Assembly: GCA_037179385.1 (NCBI GenBank)
Contig: CM074179.1
Span: 73,646,719-73,710,718 of the forward strand
From: Holothuria scabra
Taxonomy: Eukaryota > Echinodermata > Holothuroidea > Aspidochirotida > Holothuriidae
DNA length: 64,000 bases
Direction: 5' to 3'
Both the position numbers and the translations under genes were made by a program. Position 1 is the stretch's first letter. Each line of letters opens with the position of its first letter. A model generated the notes under the pieces. That model saw nothing but the letters and a program-made list of their open reading frames with translations. It made no database searches and was not told where the DNA came from. Below, piece by piece: positions 30,760 to 43,639 of the stretch.

Positions 30760-33300
30760 AGTCTGACATGGATTCTTTAGTTATAGCAGTGTCAAAATGT
30801 GATCAATGTCCAATCATGTTGCAGTGTAGTGACGTAGCTATATATAAGTGAACCAGTTCGGTATTGAAAAGTCGCATGAAGACCTGAGGTCATTTTTTCC
30901 TCAAACGGAGGATCCGAGACAATACCAATGGCTTTGCAGTTGGGCAGCATTACAACTTACCTGATCACAACCTCAATAACCTTTAATGTATTCTATTGGG
31001 CTCATCGTATTCTACCCAACAGAAGGTCGTAATGCTGAAACCAAATGGATTTTAAATTTATGTACTCACATTGAGGGTCTGAATCAGTGGCGTAGCTACT
31101 AGGGGGGGGGGGGGCAGGGGGCAAGTGCCCCCCGGAAAATATTTTAGGGAAATTTGTTGAAATTGGGGAAATTTGATAAATTACAAAAATTTCTCAAAAT
31201 TTTTGTTAGAATAAGAAATTGTGAGACATTTCTCATACATAATTCGTATTTTCATGTAAAAAATAATCCAGATTTCGGCAGTGTCGCGTGAACTGTCCCA
31301 CTCGCGTTCCACAGAAATGTCCTCGCCGCGTTGCAGATTGAATGTTCTCTTGTATACGGTAAGCGCGGGTATTATGATCAGTGCATTTGAGTGCACAGGA
31401 AGCTGTTATTCAGGAATTTAACAACAGCTGATACAGTACAATTAACACTGAAAGGCTGTAAACCCGAACTTATCCCCTTGTACACAGTTTCTGCGTTGTA
31501 CAATTTGGGAATTCAGTAAAAGGATGTGAAAACTGACAAGTCACTGACATAGACCCCCCCCCCCCCCGAGGTCATTATATTGTCCTACAAGCTTGTAGTA
31601 GCTATACCGATTTTACTCTGTGTACATAACGATGGACGGGGCTGAGACAATGCATGACCAACGAAAAAACTTAAAGTTAGTCTAGAAATTAGAATGAACG
31701 GGACCCATTGGCATACTTAGATTTTGTTACTTAGCCTAATCCATGGAAGCTTAAAGGCTAGTTCGGGAAAATAACTTTCTGCTCACTTGGGATGTAACAA
31801 CAGACGGGTCCAGGAGTACTTTGTAGCCTTCTACACTTAACAGACTGCTGCTCTAACAGGATATCCTGTGTGATCGAGCTACTCTTAGGCCTCATTTTAG
31901 TGGCGTACGAAGGGGGACCATTGGGCCATGCTCCCCTCACATATGCCATTTTCTCTTTGTTCTTAAAAATACTTAGTCAAACTTAAATAACACAGATTTT
32001 AATTCAAAAGATAGCCTATGTGGCACCAGATTGAATATATGGACATCCAATTTTTCAAAAATTTCCAAAGGGAAAGGATTGTCTCTGCAAGGTCCTTCAG
32101 TGATGCCAATTTTTTCAATTCCTGCAAACAGGCAAATTCTGTCAAATTACAATTTTTACTTAAAAAGGCAGACTCTGTATACCAGTAGTGGCATCGATAA
32201 AAATAAAGACTACATGTTCAGATTCTCTTTACAAGCATGAATACGCTATTTTTGACCATCTGAGGGGTCTGATTCTTCGAAATTTTCTTTACGCTCCGCG
32301 CCAACTAGTGGTGGTCAAACTAGCTCTGAACGCTCTGATCACTTTGCAGTATGTAAAAATATTTTGAAGGGAGCATTTTATTGCAAACGACAAAAGAAGA
32401 TAGAGACTGGTTAGGTTCTTCATATAGGTCTGGAAAATGCAATATCCGGCCATCTGAGGGGTCTGATTTTTCGAAATTTTCTCTACGCTCCGCGCCAACC
32501 AATGGTGGCGCTCCGCTTAGATAATCTTTATGACAGAATAAGGCTTTGTGGCCAAGAAAAACCACAAATCCTATACCGATCGATGCTGTTTTATTTTGAA
32601 TCCTGAAAGTGTGCAGTTTTAATGACAAGTTTTACTATGTAAGGTAGCATAAACGTCATAAGAATGCATGTAAAGACACAAATGTTTTAGTTTTACCCTC
32701 ATGAACCACCAAGATTCAACCTTTATTACTGTTCCTGTCAAAGTTGAGAATCTTGCACCATTTTTCATCTAGGCTCCTTGTAAACGTGAAAAAAATTTCG
32801 GACACCCCTCCCCTTAGACTATACTGCATGCCCCTCCCCCCTTCAGAGAAATCCTGCCTACGCCACTGCGTTAGTATATAAAAATAAACCAGATATTGTT
32901 AACCAAAATAATATACTAAGAGTTGTTATTTCCAATCGTTCTATGTTATAGTTTAAGATTAAAATGCAGGTAATATTAATGTTAATTATGGTTATGTGGT
33001 TATACTTGTAAATTTGCATACTTTATATGAAATACATACACATTGACCGGGAATAGTTTTGGGGAAATTTCATACCTTTGCCCCCCTGGAAAAAATCCTA
33101 GCTACGCCACTGGTCTGAATAGGGATTTAGGGATAATCAGTGATTACTGTTTCCACAACCCATTATTAGGCCTACGACCTAGTTCTTTACCAGTTACGCA
33201 GCCTTTAAACAGGTTTCAATCATTGTTACATACGTCGATAAGGAACACAGGAGTGTTCGAAATATACGTATTTCCGTATTGTAGCACTATTTAGCGACTA
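30760..33300 (+). pseudogene. Possible Penelope-like GIY-YIG remnant, split by a hAT-like element
   Basis: Broken frames read CDQCPIML near 30800, RDNTNGFAVGQHYNLPDHNL near 30915 and AETKWILNLCTHIEGLNRDL near 31040. The order Cys-rich start, VGxHxNLPxHN, then ExKWIxxLxTxxxGLN resembles the GIY-YIG endonuclease tail of Penelope-like elements. The last motif is cut by the 31085-33112 element and resumes at 33121. Assignment is from remembered motifs only. Confidence 0.45.
31085..33112. mobile_element. 2.03-kb hAT-like element
   Basis: Ends CAGTGGCGTAGCTACTAGG and, inverted, CAGTGGCGTAGCTAGGAT, with a perfect 8-bp duplication GTCTGAAT at 31077-31084 and 33113-33120. Poly-G lies next to the left end and poly-C next to the right. 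Inside are GC-hairpin modules (32289, 32485, minus orientation), an AGTGGCGTACGAAGG near 31899 and another inverted CAGTGGCGTAGGCAGGAT ending at 32868, so smaller elements are nested. No transposase domain seen. Confidence 0.88.
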
Positions 33301-33311
33301 TCTTTACTTTC

Positions 33312-33334
33312 GTATATATATATATATATATATA
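33312..33334. repeat. (TA)n tract at the SINE 3' end
   Basis: Pure TA dinucleotides directly after the tRNA-like repeat as read on the minus strand, probably its 3' tail. Confidence 0.8.
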
Positions 33335-33460
33335 AATCAAATTGGTAAAGCTGGAAAATTTGGCTGAGGTGAAAAAACGATGTTGACTCCACCGGGATTC
33401 GAACTCGGGACCTCCCGCTTTCTAGTGCGGACGCTCTAACCACTGAACCATGAAGCCAAG
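33335..33460 (-). repeat. tRNA-derived SINE with TA tail
   Basis: A tRNA-like head (33385-33457) followed on the minus strand by about 50 bp of unrelated sequence and a (TA)n tail. A short body and simple tail are typical of SINEs. The sequence occurs once in this window. Confidence 0.6.
33385..33457 (-). tRNA. tRNA-like sequence (pseudo-tRNA head of SINE)
   Basis: 73 nt that fold as a cloverleaf. Acceptor GGCTTCA pairs with TGGAGTC, D stem GTTC pairs with GAGC, and anticodon stem TCCGC pairs with GCGGG around an 8-nt loop ACTAGAAA. The T arm is CCGAG-TTCGAAT-CCCGG with one mismatch. The A-box is TGGTTCAGTGG and the B-box GAGTTCGAATCC. The oversized anticodon loop and T-stem mismatch argue against a working tRNA. 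Confidence 0.6.
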
Positions 33461-33609
33461 TTGATTTGGCCTTTGTTCAAATGACAGATGAAGCAACTCG
33501 CAATTCACCTCCTGAGCAGGCGCCTAATTTTTTGGAACAGCACTAGTTCTCGTTTGACGCAAGCCCAACCAAAGATCAAAGTTGATGCTATCCAGCTGAA
33601 CACAATTGT

Positions 33610-33785
<176 letters not shown>

Positions 33786-34019
33786 CACATACATACCGGA
33801 GGCAGTTTGGGCGACTGCTCGATCCCTTGCTCGGAAAGTTACTCAAAATTCGAAAAATTGCCATTTGAGACAACTGTCAAAAACAGTACGGTTTTCCCAA
33901 CTTGTTTTCCATAACATTCCAAATTCTTCCTAATAAAAGCTCCATATTTGTAATAAATAGTTTTAAAATGGCGACATTTTTCTCGCGCTTCGCGCCGGTT
34001 GTTTCAACACTTGTTCCCA

Positions 34020-34490
34020 GCCAACATGCCCAGCTGGGTCCCAACTGGGTTTCAGCTGGACTACTTGCTGGGCCCCAGCTGGGGCCCATCCGTGTTTGTC
34101 AGGTGTTCCCACGTGGGGCCCAACTGGGCTAGCGAAGCCCAGCTGAAGCCCAGCTGTGCCCAGCTTCAATAACTGAAGTCTAGCTGGGCTTCAGCTGGGA
34201 AAGGCAAAATTCCAGTTGAACCCAGTTAAACGTGGTTCAACTGGGTTCAACTGGGTTCAACTGGATCCAGTTAGAACCCAGTTAGAAATAAGTTGAAAAC
34301 CAGTTAAACCCAGTTAATCTTATATGGGAATTGGAACAAATTGAACTGGACTGAATGTAGTCAATCCAGTTGAAAGCTGGTAATCCAGTTCAACCCAGTT
34401 GGTGTTATATGGGATTTGGAACAAGACCAACTGGGTTCAACTGGGTCCCAGTTGACCGATTGGTCAACTGGGTCCAACTCGAATTTTTCC
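34020..34490. repeat. Palindrome-rich element of CCCAGCTGGG / AACTGGGTTC units
   Basis: The left half is a run of CCCAGCTGGG, CCCAACTGGG and GGGCCC words. The right half repeats GTTCAACTGG and CCAGTTAGAACC. TTTGTCAGGTGTTCCCACGT near 34096 is found inverted at 27040-27065. GCGCTTCGCGCC precedes it at 33985. No coding capacity. Confidence 0.85.
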
Positions 34491-35324
34491 GGGGGCGTCA
34501 CTGATCTAAAAAGAAATGTAAGATAAAAGATGTATTAGTCCTTTAAATTACCCCCCCCCCCCCCCCAGCGTGGACGATGTTTTTATTTTTGAATCTCAGT
34601 GGATATAATGCAATGCAGAACTCATTGAATTCAACTTCAGTCACCCAACATTCTGATCGACTTTCGTCTTGAAAGCCAGCTCGCACCGACACAGTAATAA
34701 AACATCAAATTTTCAATTTTCTGAGCCAAAGAAACCTTTTCTTTTATTATTATATTAACTTCAAAATTCCTCAAACAAAAGCTCCTAATTTTTATTTTTT
34801 TGATCAAAACAGGTAACAAATTTGGGGATATTTCCAGTTGCGTTCAAGACCCTTTTTGTTTGTCGTTTTACAATAAAATGTGTAACCCAAACCGTGACAA
34901 CTCTTTTTTAGTACTGTTTATTTCGCTCGACATGTGAATGACAATATGCTACGATAAACATTTCAGTTTTTTAATGGTTATTACAAAAAATCCCAAATCT
35001 TCCCAAAGTTTCAAGTCTACTTCTTAAAAAGTTTGGGAGTTTAAATATTTGTTAAAAGAAAACGAAAGATGTTGCCCGCTATAAGTACGTGGTGGAGTAT
35101 GCCTCAAATTCAATGTGCCTGATAGCATGGCCCACCGGCAACTCACCGCTTTTGGCAGGACTGCGAAATGCTGCCCTCGTAAAGGAGCTTGCCCACCACT
35201 CCCCGGCGCGCAAATCCTGGCGCCACAAGTGATTTTGTTGACACTATCCGTGCAGTGCACGGCATATGCGTCAATGTAATTAGGGACAGCTGGGGGGGGG
35301 GGGGCGTCTTCACTGTTAGGGAAT

Positions 35325-35600
35325 GCACGCAAGGGCGGATATAAGGAAATTTGTTTGGGGGGCAAACTTAACTTGAAACCAAGACGTTTTAAATAGTATC
35401 AGGGGATGTCGTACAAAAATATTTTTTGGGGGGTGGGGGGGGGAGGGGCTTGAGAAGTGGTGACCGACTGCCCGAAAAACTATCCAAGCGGAGCGTCACC
35501 CTCGATTGGCGCGGAGCGTACAGAAAATTTTGAAAAATCGTGACCTCTCAGATAGCCGGAAATTGCATTTGCCAGGTATGCAAGTAGAATTCAAGAAGTC
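35325..35600 (+). repeat. GC-hairpin module, decayed copy
   Basis: CTATCCAAGCGGAGCGTCAC, then GGCGCGGAGCGTACAGAAAA, matches the modules at 27571 and 48966. It is preceded by a G-rich run (35428-35456) and a weak hAT-like start CAAGGGCGGATATAAGG at 35330. Confidence 0.7.
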
Positions 35601-36661
35601 GTCATTCTGAGCTTTCCTTTGCAATGAAATCTTCATTTTAATAAAAAGAAAATCAAATTGCAAAATGATCAGAAAATTACCAGATAAAAGGTACTGGCTC
35701 CTTTACAGGACGATGTGACATTTTATCATTTCTTGGCACAAAGTAAAATCTCCCCTAAAGAGAATAGACCAGAACCAAATTTTTGTTTAATATGTTTTAG
35801 ACGAAAATATTCTAAGCACTCTGGTGAAGTTTTCATTCATTTCTCAGGTTCGGTTCTCGAGATATTAGCAACTGAAGTTGACACATTTTCTACAAAAGGT
35901 AAACTTGAACCAAGCAGGTGCTGTGTCATGTATTCATATTGATGGTCAATGTTTTCTTGCTTTTCATTTATTTTTGATCCTGTTGTTTGATCTTGAATTG
36001 ATTAGGGATGCTATCTTGCCCTTTAGGCAAATTAAGTTTTAAAACTTCCATTGCTCGCGATGCACTTATGGATACAACATCACAGTTAACTTTTATAAAT
36101 ACATGGGTCGATACGTCTTTATGGGGCAAAAGGGGTTTCATAAATTGTAGTCACAATTGTTTCTACAGGAATATACGTGTTTCTAAAAGCTTTGTGTTAT
36201 ACTACTTATCAGGAGAAGAAGAACAGATTTTATTTGAATTTATGCTTTGGTGCAACCCGTGTGGTTTTGAACATGAATAGACATGTCATTTTGGAGAAAT
36301 CCGTACATTTGGTGACGTAACAAAGTTTGGAATCCCCAGAGATCAGGTACGGAGCAAATCTTCAATTTTCAGCGCCCCTCCCTCTCCGCCTACTACCGTC
36401 ATAATTTTGGACGATTTATTTATCTTTCAGTACTGTGCTTTACTTTTTCGACGATTTTGTTGGAAAAAAAAATGTGGGTCCTTTCTGGAAGATTTTACAT
36501 GTAAAAAGGAACAACGAGCCAGTATGTTCGAAATCGTTGAACATCGGAGGTGGTAAACTATTGAGCCTAATTGCCTCAAACTTGAACTACTCCCATTGGT
36601 ACCCAAAATATATCTTTACCAGGATCACCTAGATCCTGTCAAGAAGTTGTTAGTTACGCCC

Positions 36662-36790
36662 ATGGTATCGTTTCTTTGTTCGTTGCTACCTTTAACACTA
36701 GCGCAACAATGCTGTCGATGTTATGTGTCTGGAGATTATTGTTACAAGAATTTATTGTGTCATAACCGCAACACCGCGGCTTCCTCGTAA
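36662..36790 (+). CDS. Possible first exon of a secreted Cys-rich peptide
   Basis: An ATG in fair context (CGCCCATGG) opens MVSFLCSLLPLTLAQQ, which looks like a signal peptide with cleavage after Ala. CCRCYVSGDYCYKNLLCHNR follows, with five Cys in 20 residues. The reading frame ends in TAA, but that stop lies inside CTCGTAAGA, a good splice donor, so translation could continue in a later exon. No family recognised and no downstream exon found. Confidence 0.25.
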   Translation: MVSFLCSLLPLTLAQQCCRCYVSGDYCYKNLLCHNRNTAASS

Positions 36791-36799
36791 GAACAACAG

Positions 36800-39700
36800 T
36801 TTAAATGGTCTAATTATCGTAAAATTGAAAATTAGCTTCTGAAACAGCGCCATCTAAACATCCACTTCTGTCATCAGCAAATCGAACCGTCTGCTTGCAA
36901 CTATCATTTGATATATATATATACTGCTAACTTCAAGACGCTTCTGAGAGGGGGCGAGTTTTTTTTTTTTCACTGTATCTGGCTTTTAGCTCAACGCTAA
37001 AGTACGAGGAGGACGGCAAATAAACAAGCAATACGCCAATTTTTTATGTTTGCTGCAGTGCCCTTTCGGGAAATTCATTTAACAGTGGAGGAAACAGATA
37101 AGACCTCATTGATGATTTCAAACATTAGTATGACTTGGGGATTGGAATGAAATGACAGATCAAATCAGAGGTACCATGCACACTTCCATAGATGGTTGTG
37201 CAAGATTCAGTGAAACTTTTAATTTTAAGGTTGACTGACGTAAGACTGTGAAAACGAGAGTCGAGACACGGGTAGCTCATTTGCAAACCGTCTGCGTTGG
37301 AATGAATATTAACACAATGAAGAGAGAGAACAATTTAAAGAGGGGCACATTATCGAGGAAAATAACAAACATCTACTAAAACCAATGCATCTGAAGTGAC
37401 AGTTTAGAGCACAAGGAACATTATATCACACAACTTTAGTACATACGTGACACGTTTTCTGACACCTGATTATTATCGCATCTCGTGACTGGGAGCTTGG
37501 TGTACAGCGTCGAATCCTCTTTGCCACACTTCTGGCCAAGTCCGCATAAAAAGGGAAATCTTTTAGAATCTATAACAGCACATAACATTATGATTACCAT
37601 TATTAATGTTATAATTATTTTTGACACTGTCTTGTTTTGCCGTAGGAACCCTGATGTTATTTTATGAAAGGTGTCTTATGGAGTATTTTGCGTTCGGATT
37701 TGTCATGTAAAACAAACGGTTAATCCGCTAGTACGGGTGTTGTCCCATGCGTAATCATAGTCAACGAATCTTACCGATTCATATTATGACCCCAAATAAA
37801 TGTACTTTGTTTAGGCCACATTTATTTAAAGTGGTTAGGTCAGATAGGCCTATAAATAAACAAATAAAAAAATCAACAAAAGGGGTAACGATTTCCATAT
37901 CCAGTGATTTCCGATTTGTTTTTACCACAATTTCTCTTTCGGTTATATGTATGCTATACACGTCAACTAGGTCGGACTCCAGTTAAAACTAATAGTGCAT
38001 GTCAACACGTGTTTCAAAAAAGTGCGACTAAGCAGCTGTTCGGATTCTGATTGTGGTTAATAAGTAACGATAAGCTTAGAACTCGTTTTTATGATGAATG
38101 ATATGTGGATTTTTAGGAAATGACAGATAACTGACGCATCTTCTTAATTTTTCAGATACCATCCTTAACCATTAATTTTGTTTATTGCTTCATATTTAAA
38201 TTTAGTACAAATTGTCATTTTGTTTTCTAGAAAGGCGACTTCCCCTGATCACTGAAACTTTTAACAGGAGTTCCCCCAACCCACTTCTGCCAAATTAGTA
38301 AAAAGAGGAGTAATACATTATGAACTCTTAGCTTCTCTTAAGAAGCGGCAGACAAATAAATTATTTGCTCACATTGTTTCACTTCAGAATGGTTTTCCTA
38401 GAATCGACCAATAACTGAAGTCCGTTGTTTTCTTCATTTTTAAGATCCTGTTTTATTGGTTCTTGTGTAGTTAATATAAGTTGAAGAAATTTAAATACTT
38501 AATACTTAGTTCCAGGTAAACTGCAACATTTGCGTAAAATTGTTTCAAACACACCTTTTGTTCCCTTCAATTCCATTTTCTGGGATTGTCACCGGCTGGT
38601 ACAGCTAGCTGTAAATTGACTGAGATGATATTTGGAAAATGTAAGTACAAAGTATGCATTACATTTAAATTAATCGTAAAAGGCTTTAAAGGTAACAATA
38701 TCAGTCACGTCAGTGACATATTAGTATCAGGAAAAAGTAGGAAAACCATGCATGTAAGGCAATTTAACACCATTTTAAACATTGTTAAGTAATAAATGAT
38801 GAAAAAAGAAAGCTGTCTTTCACTTTCAATGTAATATTTTGAGCAAAAACTGACAGTTATTTCAAACGTTTTCACTTTGGACAAACCTACTGAAACTGTG
38901 CCATAACAGTGTAAACTTGCACTTTGAAATATAAATTTATTAAAGCAGTGCCCAAAGATTTTAAATGTCGCTTAACGTTTTGTAATGGCAGAATATTTAC
39001 TGGGCATGCACAAATTGATTTTGATAGTTATGCACATTGTCGTACGGGGGTTATTTTCTATGAGGGGGCAAGAGCATTTTGTGCCCGAATTATGTAACCT
39101 TTTACTGAGAATTCCAGCTGGTTTGACGTCAAAAAAAAAAAAAAAAAAGACACACACGAGAAATTTTTTCTTTTCCATTTCAGTCAATATGCATTGATAT
39201 AATACTTGCGACTGGATTGTAGATCTAAAACATTGCAATACAGTAACATGGATTAATTTAAATATTGAATCGCTTTACGTAATTTATCGAGATTTGTTAT
39301 ATTATTTTCTATAATGAATACGAACAAGGTGGTGGCTCCTCTTATGCATTTAATGTTTCCCAAATTACCATAAAGCCAGACAGATGATATTTGTTCTTCT
39401 CTTTATTGAAGAAACCTTAAAGTATACGGTGACCTTAGTCGTGCTTTCACACCACAATTGATCAAACAAAGCCAATAAAATTCTTATTTGAAAAATAATT
39501 TTCAAATGCAAATTTAAATACTCGTTAGTTGTTTGAAAGCTGGGAAAGTTTCGCGTTAGTTTTCAATTGAGTATGTCATTTCCTTTGCTTTGCTTTTCGT
39601 TTTGCTGCGTTATTGGTTGGTGTAGGTATGAAAGCACCTTCACGATAGCTTTGAATTCTTTTGATTTTTTTTATAACGTACGATAAAAAATGTGCTTTGC

Positions 39701-40074
39701 AAAGAGTGAAAAGACGTCAATGCACCATACTTTAAATCCATTTCAGATCAAATTGTAATAACTCAAATTTAAGTCTTTTCAGAGAGAAAATGCAGTCACC
39801 CGAACCTAGCGAAGTGCAGTGGGCTACCCTGTTTCATGATTGGTGCTTGAGAATCATGTGACCATATTTCTTCCCCTCAAATGTTAAAATCACTAGGAGT
39901 AATTGCTTGGTTTACTTTGTGTGTGCAATTATGAAATCCTAAATATTTTCAAGATTTTTTTTTAAAATGAATAGGAATAATAATGTTAAATTTAGCTGCA
40001 GTTACTCCAAAATAATTTTTTGGAGACTTTTCTTGCCGTTTAAACTAGATCTACACCTAAAATTTTCGAATGAT
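36800..40074. other. Low-copy sequence without recognisable genes
   Basis: Apart from a short TA run (36910-36922) and a poly-A (39130-39148), I see no repeat boundary, domain-bearing frame or RNA gene. Short open frames have no supporting features. Confidence 0.6.
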
Positions 40075-40236
40075 TTAAAGGCAGTCACTCGTCACACCAA
40101 ACTACAGTTTCAGTATACATATATCAAAACTCTCAATTGATATAGCTCTTTGATTGGCATCACATTCAAACAATGCATCATAGCTAAATTACACAGCATG
40201 GGCACTGAGAGTGTCTTGATTACACATTGTGGACTT
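40075..40236 (+). repeat. 157-bp dispersed repeat, copy B
   Basis: Reverse-complement partner of 27186-27342. It starts TTAAAGGCAGTCACTCGTCA and ends GTCTTGATTACACATTGTGG. Class unknown. Confidence 0.85.
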
Positions 40237-42400
40237 GTATGGCCACTGGGACAAGCAATGAAGCAATAAACAAGGATTGTGTCTGGATAAAGATGAGTTT
40301 TAGATAAATGTGGGAGGGGCTAGAAGTAAGTAGGTTGGGAGAATTGGAACTGTTTGGGATGATGAAAATATGCCTTTAAAGTACGAAGTAAGAGCTGAAA
40401 GATGAAACAAAGTGGTCCACAAATGCCCGAAACCTTTCAATATGAAGCAAAAACATCAACATTATCACCGGCTTACTTCTCTTTGCATGAAACGATTTCT
40501 GCACTTGGCTGAGTAATAATGACGTGGGCATAATTACATTGCAAATCAATTGTGCTGTAGTGTATGCTCAGTATGGGTTTGCCGCAGCCTAACGACATAG
40601 TTTCCATTTGACAGGGCAAAGTTCCACTCGCTCATTGAAAATGAATTGGAGCAATGTATGATTGTACTATAGGAATGGTTTCATAATATCAGCTTATTGA
40701 GGACACTATTACATTGAGCTCGTACACAATTCTTGTGAAATGTGCTGGTATGTAAGGTAATCACATGCATATTTTAAGAGTCGAACATGAAAGTTAGTAC
40801 GAATACTTGTGCATATAAATGCATAAGGTTGAAAACATAAATAAAGCTCGTTTAAACATGCATTATAGAGAGATGAAGTGTTCTGCCGAACCGTGCGAAA
40901 CTTTGTAGTTTGTTTGGTTCGGGAATTGCAGGTAAATTATGAACCCTTCAATTTAGCAACGCACGCACAGTTAGGTTGCAGTTATACCGACTGGACAATG
41001 TGGTCCATTGCTGCCACAGAAGAACTTTTTTCATGATTGCGTTCAACTGGTTCCCCAAGCTGAAAACCCAAATTCATTGAATAATAAGCCTTTAGGTTTA
41101 TGCATGTTTTTTTTTTTTTTCAAAAGGCAGAGCGCCGGCGACGACGCTTGCTGGAGGGTAACATATCTTCCTGCAGCCTGACGTTTATGCATGAGTGCTT
41201 GGTCCAAGGACTTTGTTCGTCATTCTCCCTTTGGCTTACTTTGATTTTTAATAGGCTAATGTATTTGAAATGTCCAGCTTCCCTAAACAGAAATTAAGCT
41301 TTCAGTTACTTTAAACCGTAATCGATAAATGACAGTATCATTTCATGCCACGTTGATACCACAAGTTTGATATATGAAATAATATTTACAGCAGGTGTTG
41401 ATAAATAGGTAGTTGAGCTTTTGAGCTCCAGGGTCTACCTAGCTAGCCGACATTTACGCTTACGGACGTCCTACTGAGATTTGTTATCGTGTCATTGTTG
41501 CCCCTTTCTTCAGGATTTCCACAACCAGATATAATGGTCCTTTGACCTCAAAACTTCAACGTAGTTGACTTTGGAATTTGTGATTTGAGTCACTTTAACC
41601 TGAAATGCCTACTTTGCTTCTAATCTAGCAATAAGTCAGCCTACTATGTTGAAACACACTTTGAAGCATTCGGAAGAGCTTTTAGCCTTTATTAAAAAGT
41701 ACTTTAGCTTGAAACTTTAAAAATGGAAGCTTAAAACAATGTAACTTATATTTCCGTCTCTCTACTTGTTTAAGACCCATTATTTTTTATTTTAAAAATG
41801 ACGGATGTTAAAAACCTGATTAACTTAAAACAATTTCAAAACATTTGTTTTCAGATTTTCTGTACTTTAAGTCTGTTGTTTTGGTTAGCTTGACGTGACA
41901 TTTTGAAAACAATTGCTTTAATTAGAACTATGTTTACCTCTTACCCGGAGAATCATGTATCTAGACGGGGAACATTGATCGGTAAAAATTACCAAATAGA
42001 GATGGGAGTCACCCAAGCATATTTAAAGATAAGGATATCAACTGTTCTGCTATATAACGGCTGAATTTGTTTTGTTTTAAGTATACTTGAAACAAAAAAA
42101 AAAAAAAAAATTCAGCCGTGATGTGACGTGGGAAAGCAGAGAATTACGGAGGACTATTGTTTGAAGTTTGGATAAGATAAATCACAGTTTGTAATCTTTA
42201 AGGGGCTTATTAACCTACTGTTTAACGGTACCTTACACCGACACATTTTCAAGTGTCTGTCAGATGAAATGGTAGGTTGAAATAAATAAATTCTCACATG
42301 GTTTAATTGTAGTTGAATTCATACAGAGACCCGATCAAAATAGCATAATTAGATCTCCCGAAAAAGCGAACGGCAAAGTTTGTGATGACAAACACTAGTC
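40237..42400. other. Low-copy sequence without recognisable genes
   Basis: Contains poly-T at 41107-41120 and poly-A at 42096-42110. Nothing else identifiable. Confidence 0.6.
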
Positions 42401-42479
42401 ATATAACTACATATTATGTCTATTGGAGTGGAATGGGTGGAATGGGCACCGGATGAGAAGGCTAGGATGGGGTCCCTGA

Positions 42480-43020
42480 GGGTTAGTTATGGTCCTGTAC
42501 TAGCAATTCCAAACAACCTTATTACCAAATTACAAAAAGTTCAAAATGCCACGGCAAGACTTGTCACTCTAACCCCGAAGTTGTGTCAGGATTTCTATTG
42601 GCTACCGCTTTAAGGTGATTCTTGTGGTTTTTAAACCCTCAATGGTATGACCCCGGTTTATCTGTCCAGTCTATTGTTAAAGAGGGAGGGTTTAAAAAAC
42701 CAGCTGCTCTCTGATTCTGCAATTCGCTTAATTGTTCCTCGATTTAATACCTCTTGTGTTGAGCGTTCTTTCGTGGTGGTTGGTCTTAGCCTTTGGAATT
42801 CTCTCCCAGCTTATCTAAGATTATGTACCTCCATTGGCATTTTTAACTGAAATCTTAACTTAAGACTTACCTTTTTAAGGAAACTTTTAGTGCGTAGTGT
42901 TCTTTTACTTTTGTTTTTTATCTTGTTCTGTTTCTTTGGTTTGTTTTATATTTTATTGTTCAGCGCAACCGATGTATTTTTATACTTGTGGCACTATAAT
43001 ATTAAAATAATTGTAGTTAC
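42480..43020 (+). pseudogene. LINE (L2/CR1-like) C-terminal fragment and 3' UTR
   Basis: KLQKVQNATARLV near 42528, FYWLPL near 42590, LNGMTPVYLSSLL near 42640 and VVVGLSLWNSLPAYLR near 42773 are the standard C-terminal landmarks of L2/CR1 retrotransposon polyproteins. One frameshift separates the two halves. The tail GTGGCACTATAATATTAAAA is like the short A-rich ends of L2 elements. It is unrelated in detail to the CR1 copies at 16.8 and 22.7 kb. Confidence 0.88.
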
Positions 43021-43186
43021 ATACGACTTATTGAATTTGCCGTCTTTCAGTCTTCCCAGCATTTAAGTCTTTTCATTTATTTCCTTCTTTCTTTATTTGA
43101 CGGTGTTTGCATCTCACTCAGCTACTTTGTGTAAGTAACGCCCTATTTTGTAGGGCGATGCCCTCTGTTCATTAAGAAATTTCGAT

Positions 43187-43240
43187 ACAATACAACGGCA
43201 ACAGCCAATCAAGGAAAACCTTGTTAAACGGTGCCCCACC
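43187..43240. repeat. Short piece related to the 17140 MITE
   Basis: GATACAATACAACGGCAACA, CCAATCAAGGAAAACC and TTGTTAAACGGTGCCCC parallel 17233-17284. Ends not defined. Confidence 0.65.
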
Positions 43241-43639
43241 AGCCGTCTTTCTTTATTGTATTGGGAAGTAAAACTCTCCACAAGGGCCTCAGAATTTTAT
43301 TTATTTTTCCATCTTTCTACTTTACTGCTACATATGTATTCATGATTTTTATGTATCTGGATATCCGTACCTTAAAAAATAAGGGGGGGGGGAGCTGAGT
43401 TCTGTCGAATGATGTCCCATATTTTAGGCTAAATTGGGAACTTAAATCAGGTGATGTAAACACGGTGCTCCCTGGAACTGCGTGTGTCTGCTTCAATATT
43501 TGATTTTAAGGCAAATTAAGCTGCGGCTGCAATGTGAATCACAGACACGTTTCAAAATCATGTTATTATTATGTCAACCCCATCGATTTTGTCACTCCAG
43601 TACGTGTTTGAAGATATTTAATTTTTACCTGCCCAATTT

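Noticed and set aside
31899..32868. A second complete hAT-like element nested in the 31085-33112 element
   Set aside because: End motifs are present but the flanking 8-mers (CTCATTTT and CGTTAGTA) do not match, so boundaries cannot be claimed.
33385..33457. Functional tRNA gene
   Set aside because: Eight-base anticodon loop, a T-stem mismatch and a SINE-like tail; listed as a tRNA-like SINE head instead.
35024..35365. 113-codon minus-strand frame
   Set aside because: It crosses a poly-G tract and repeat-derived sequence and has no domain or splice support.
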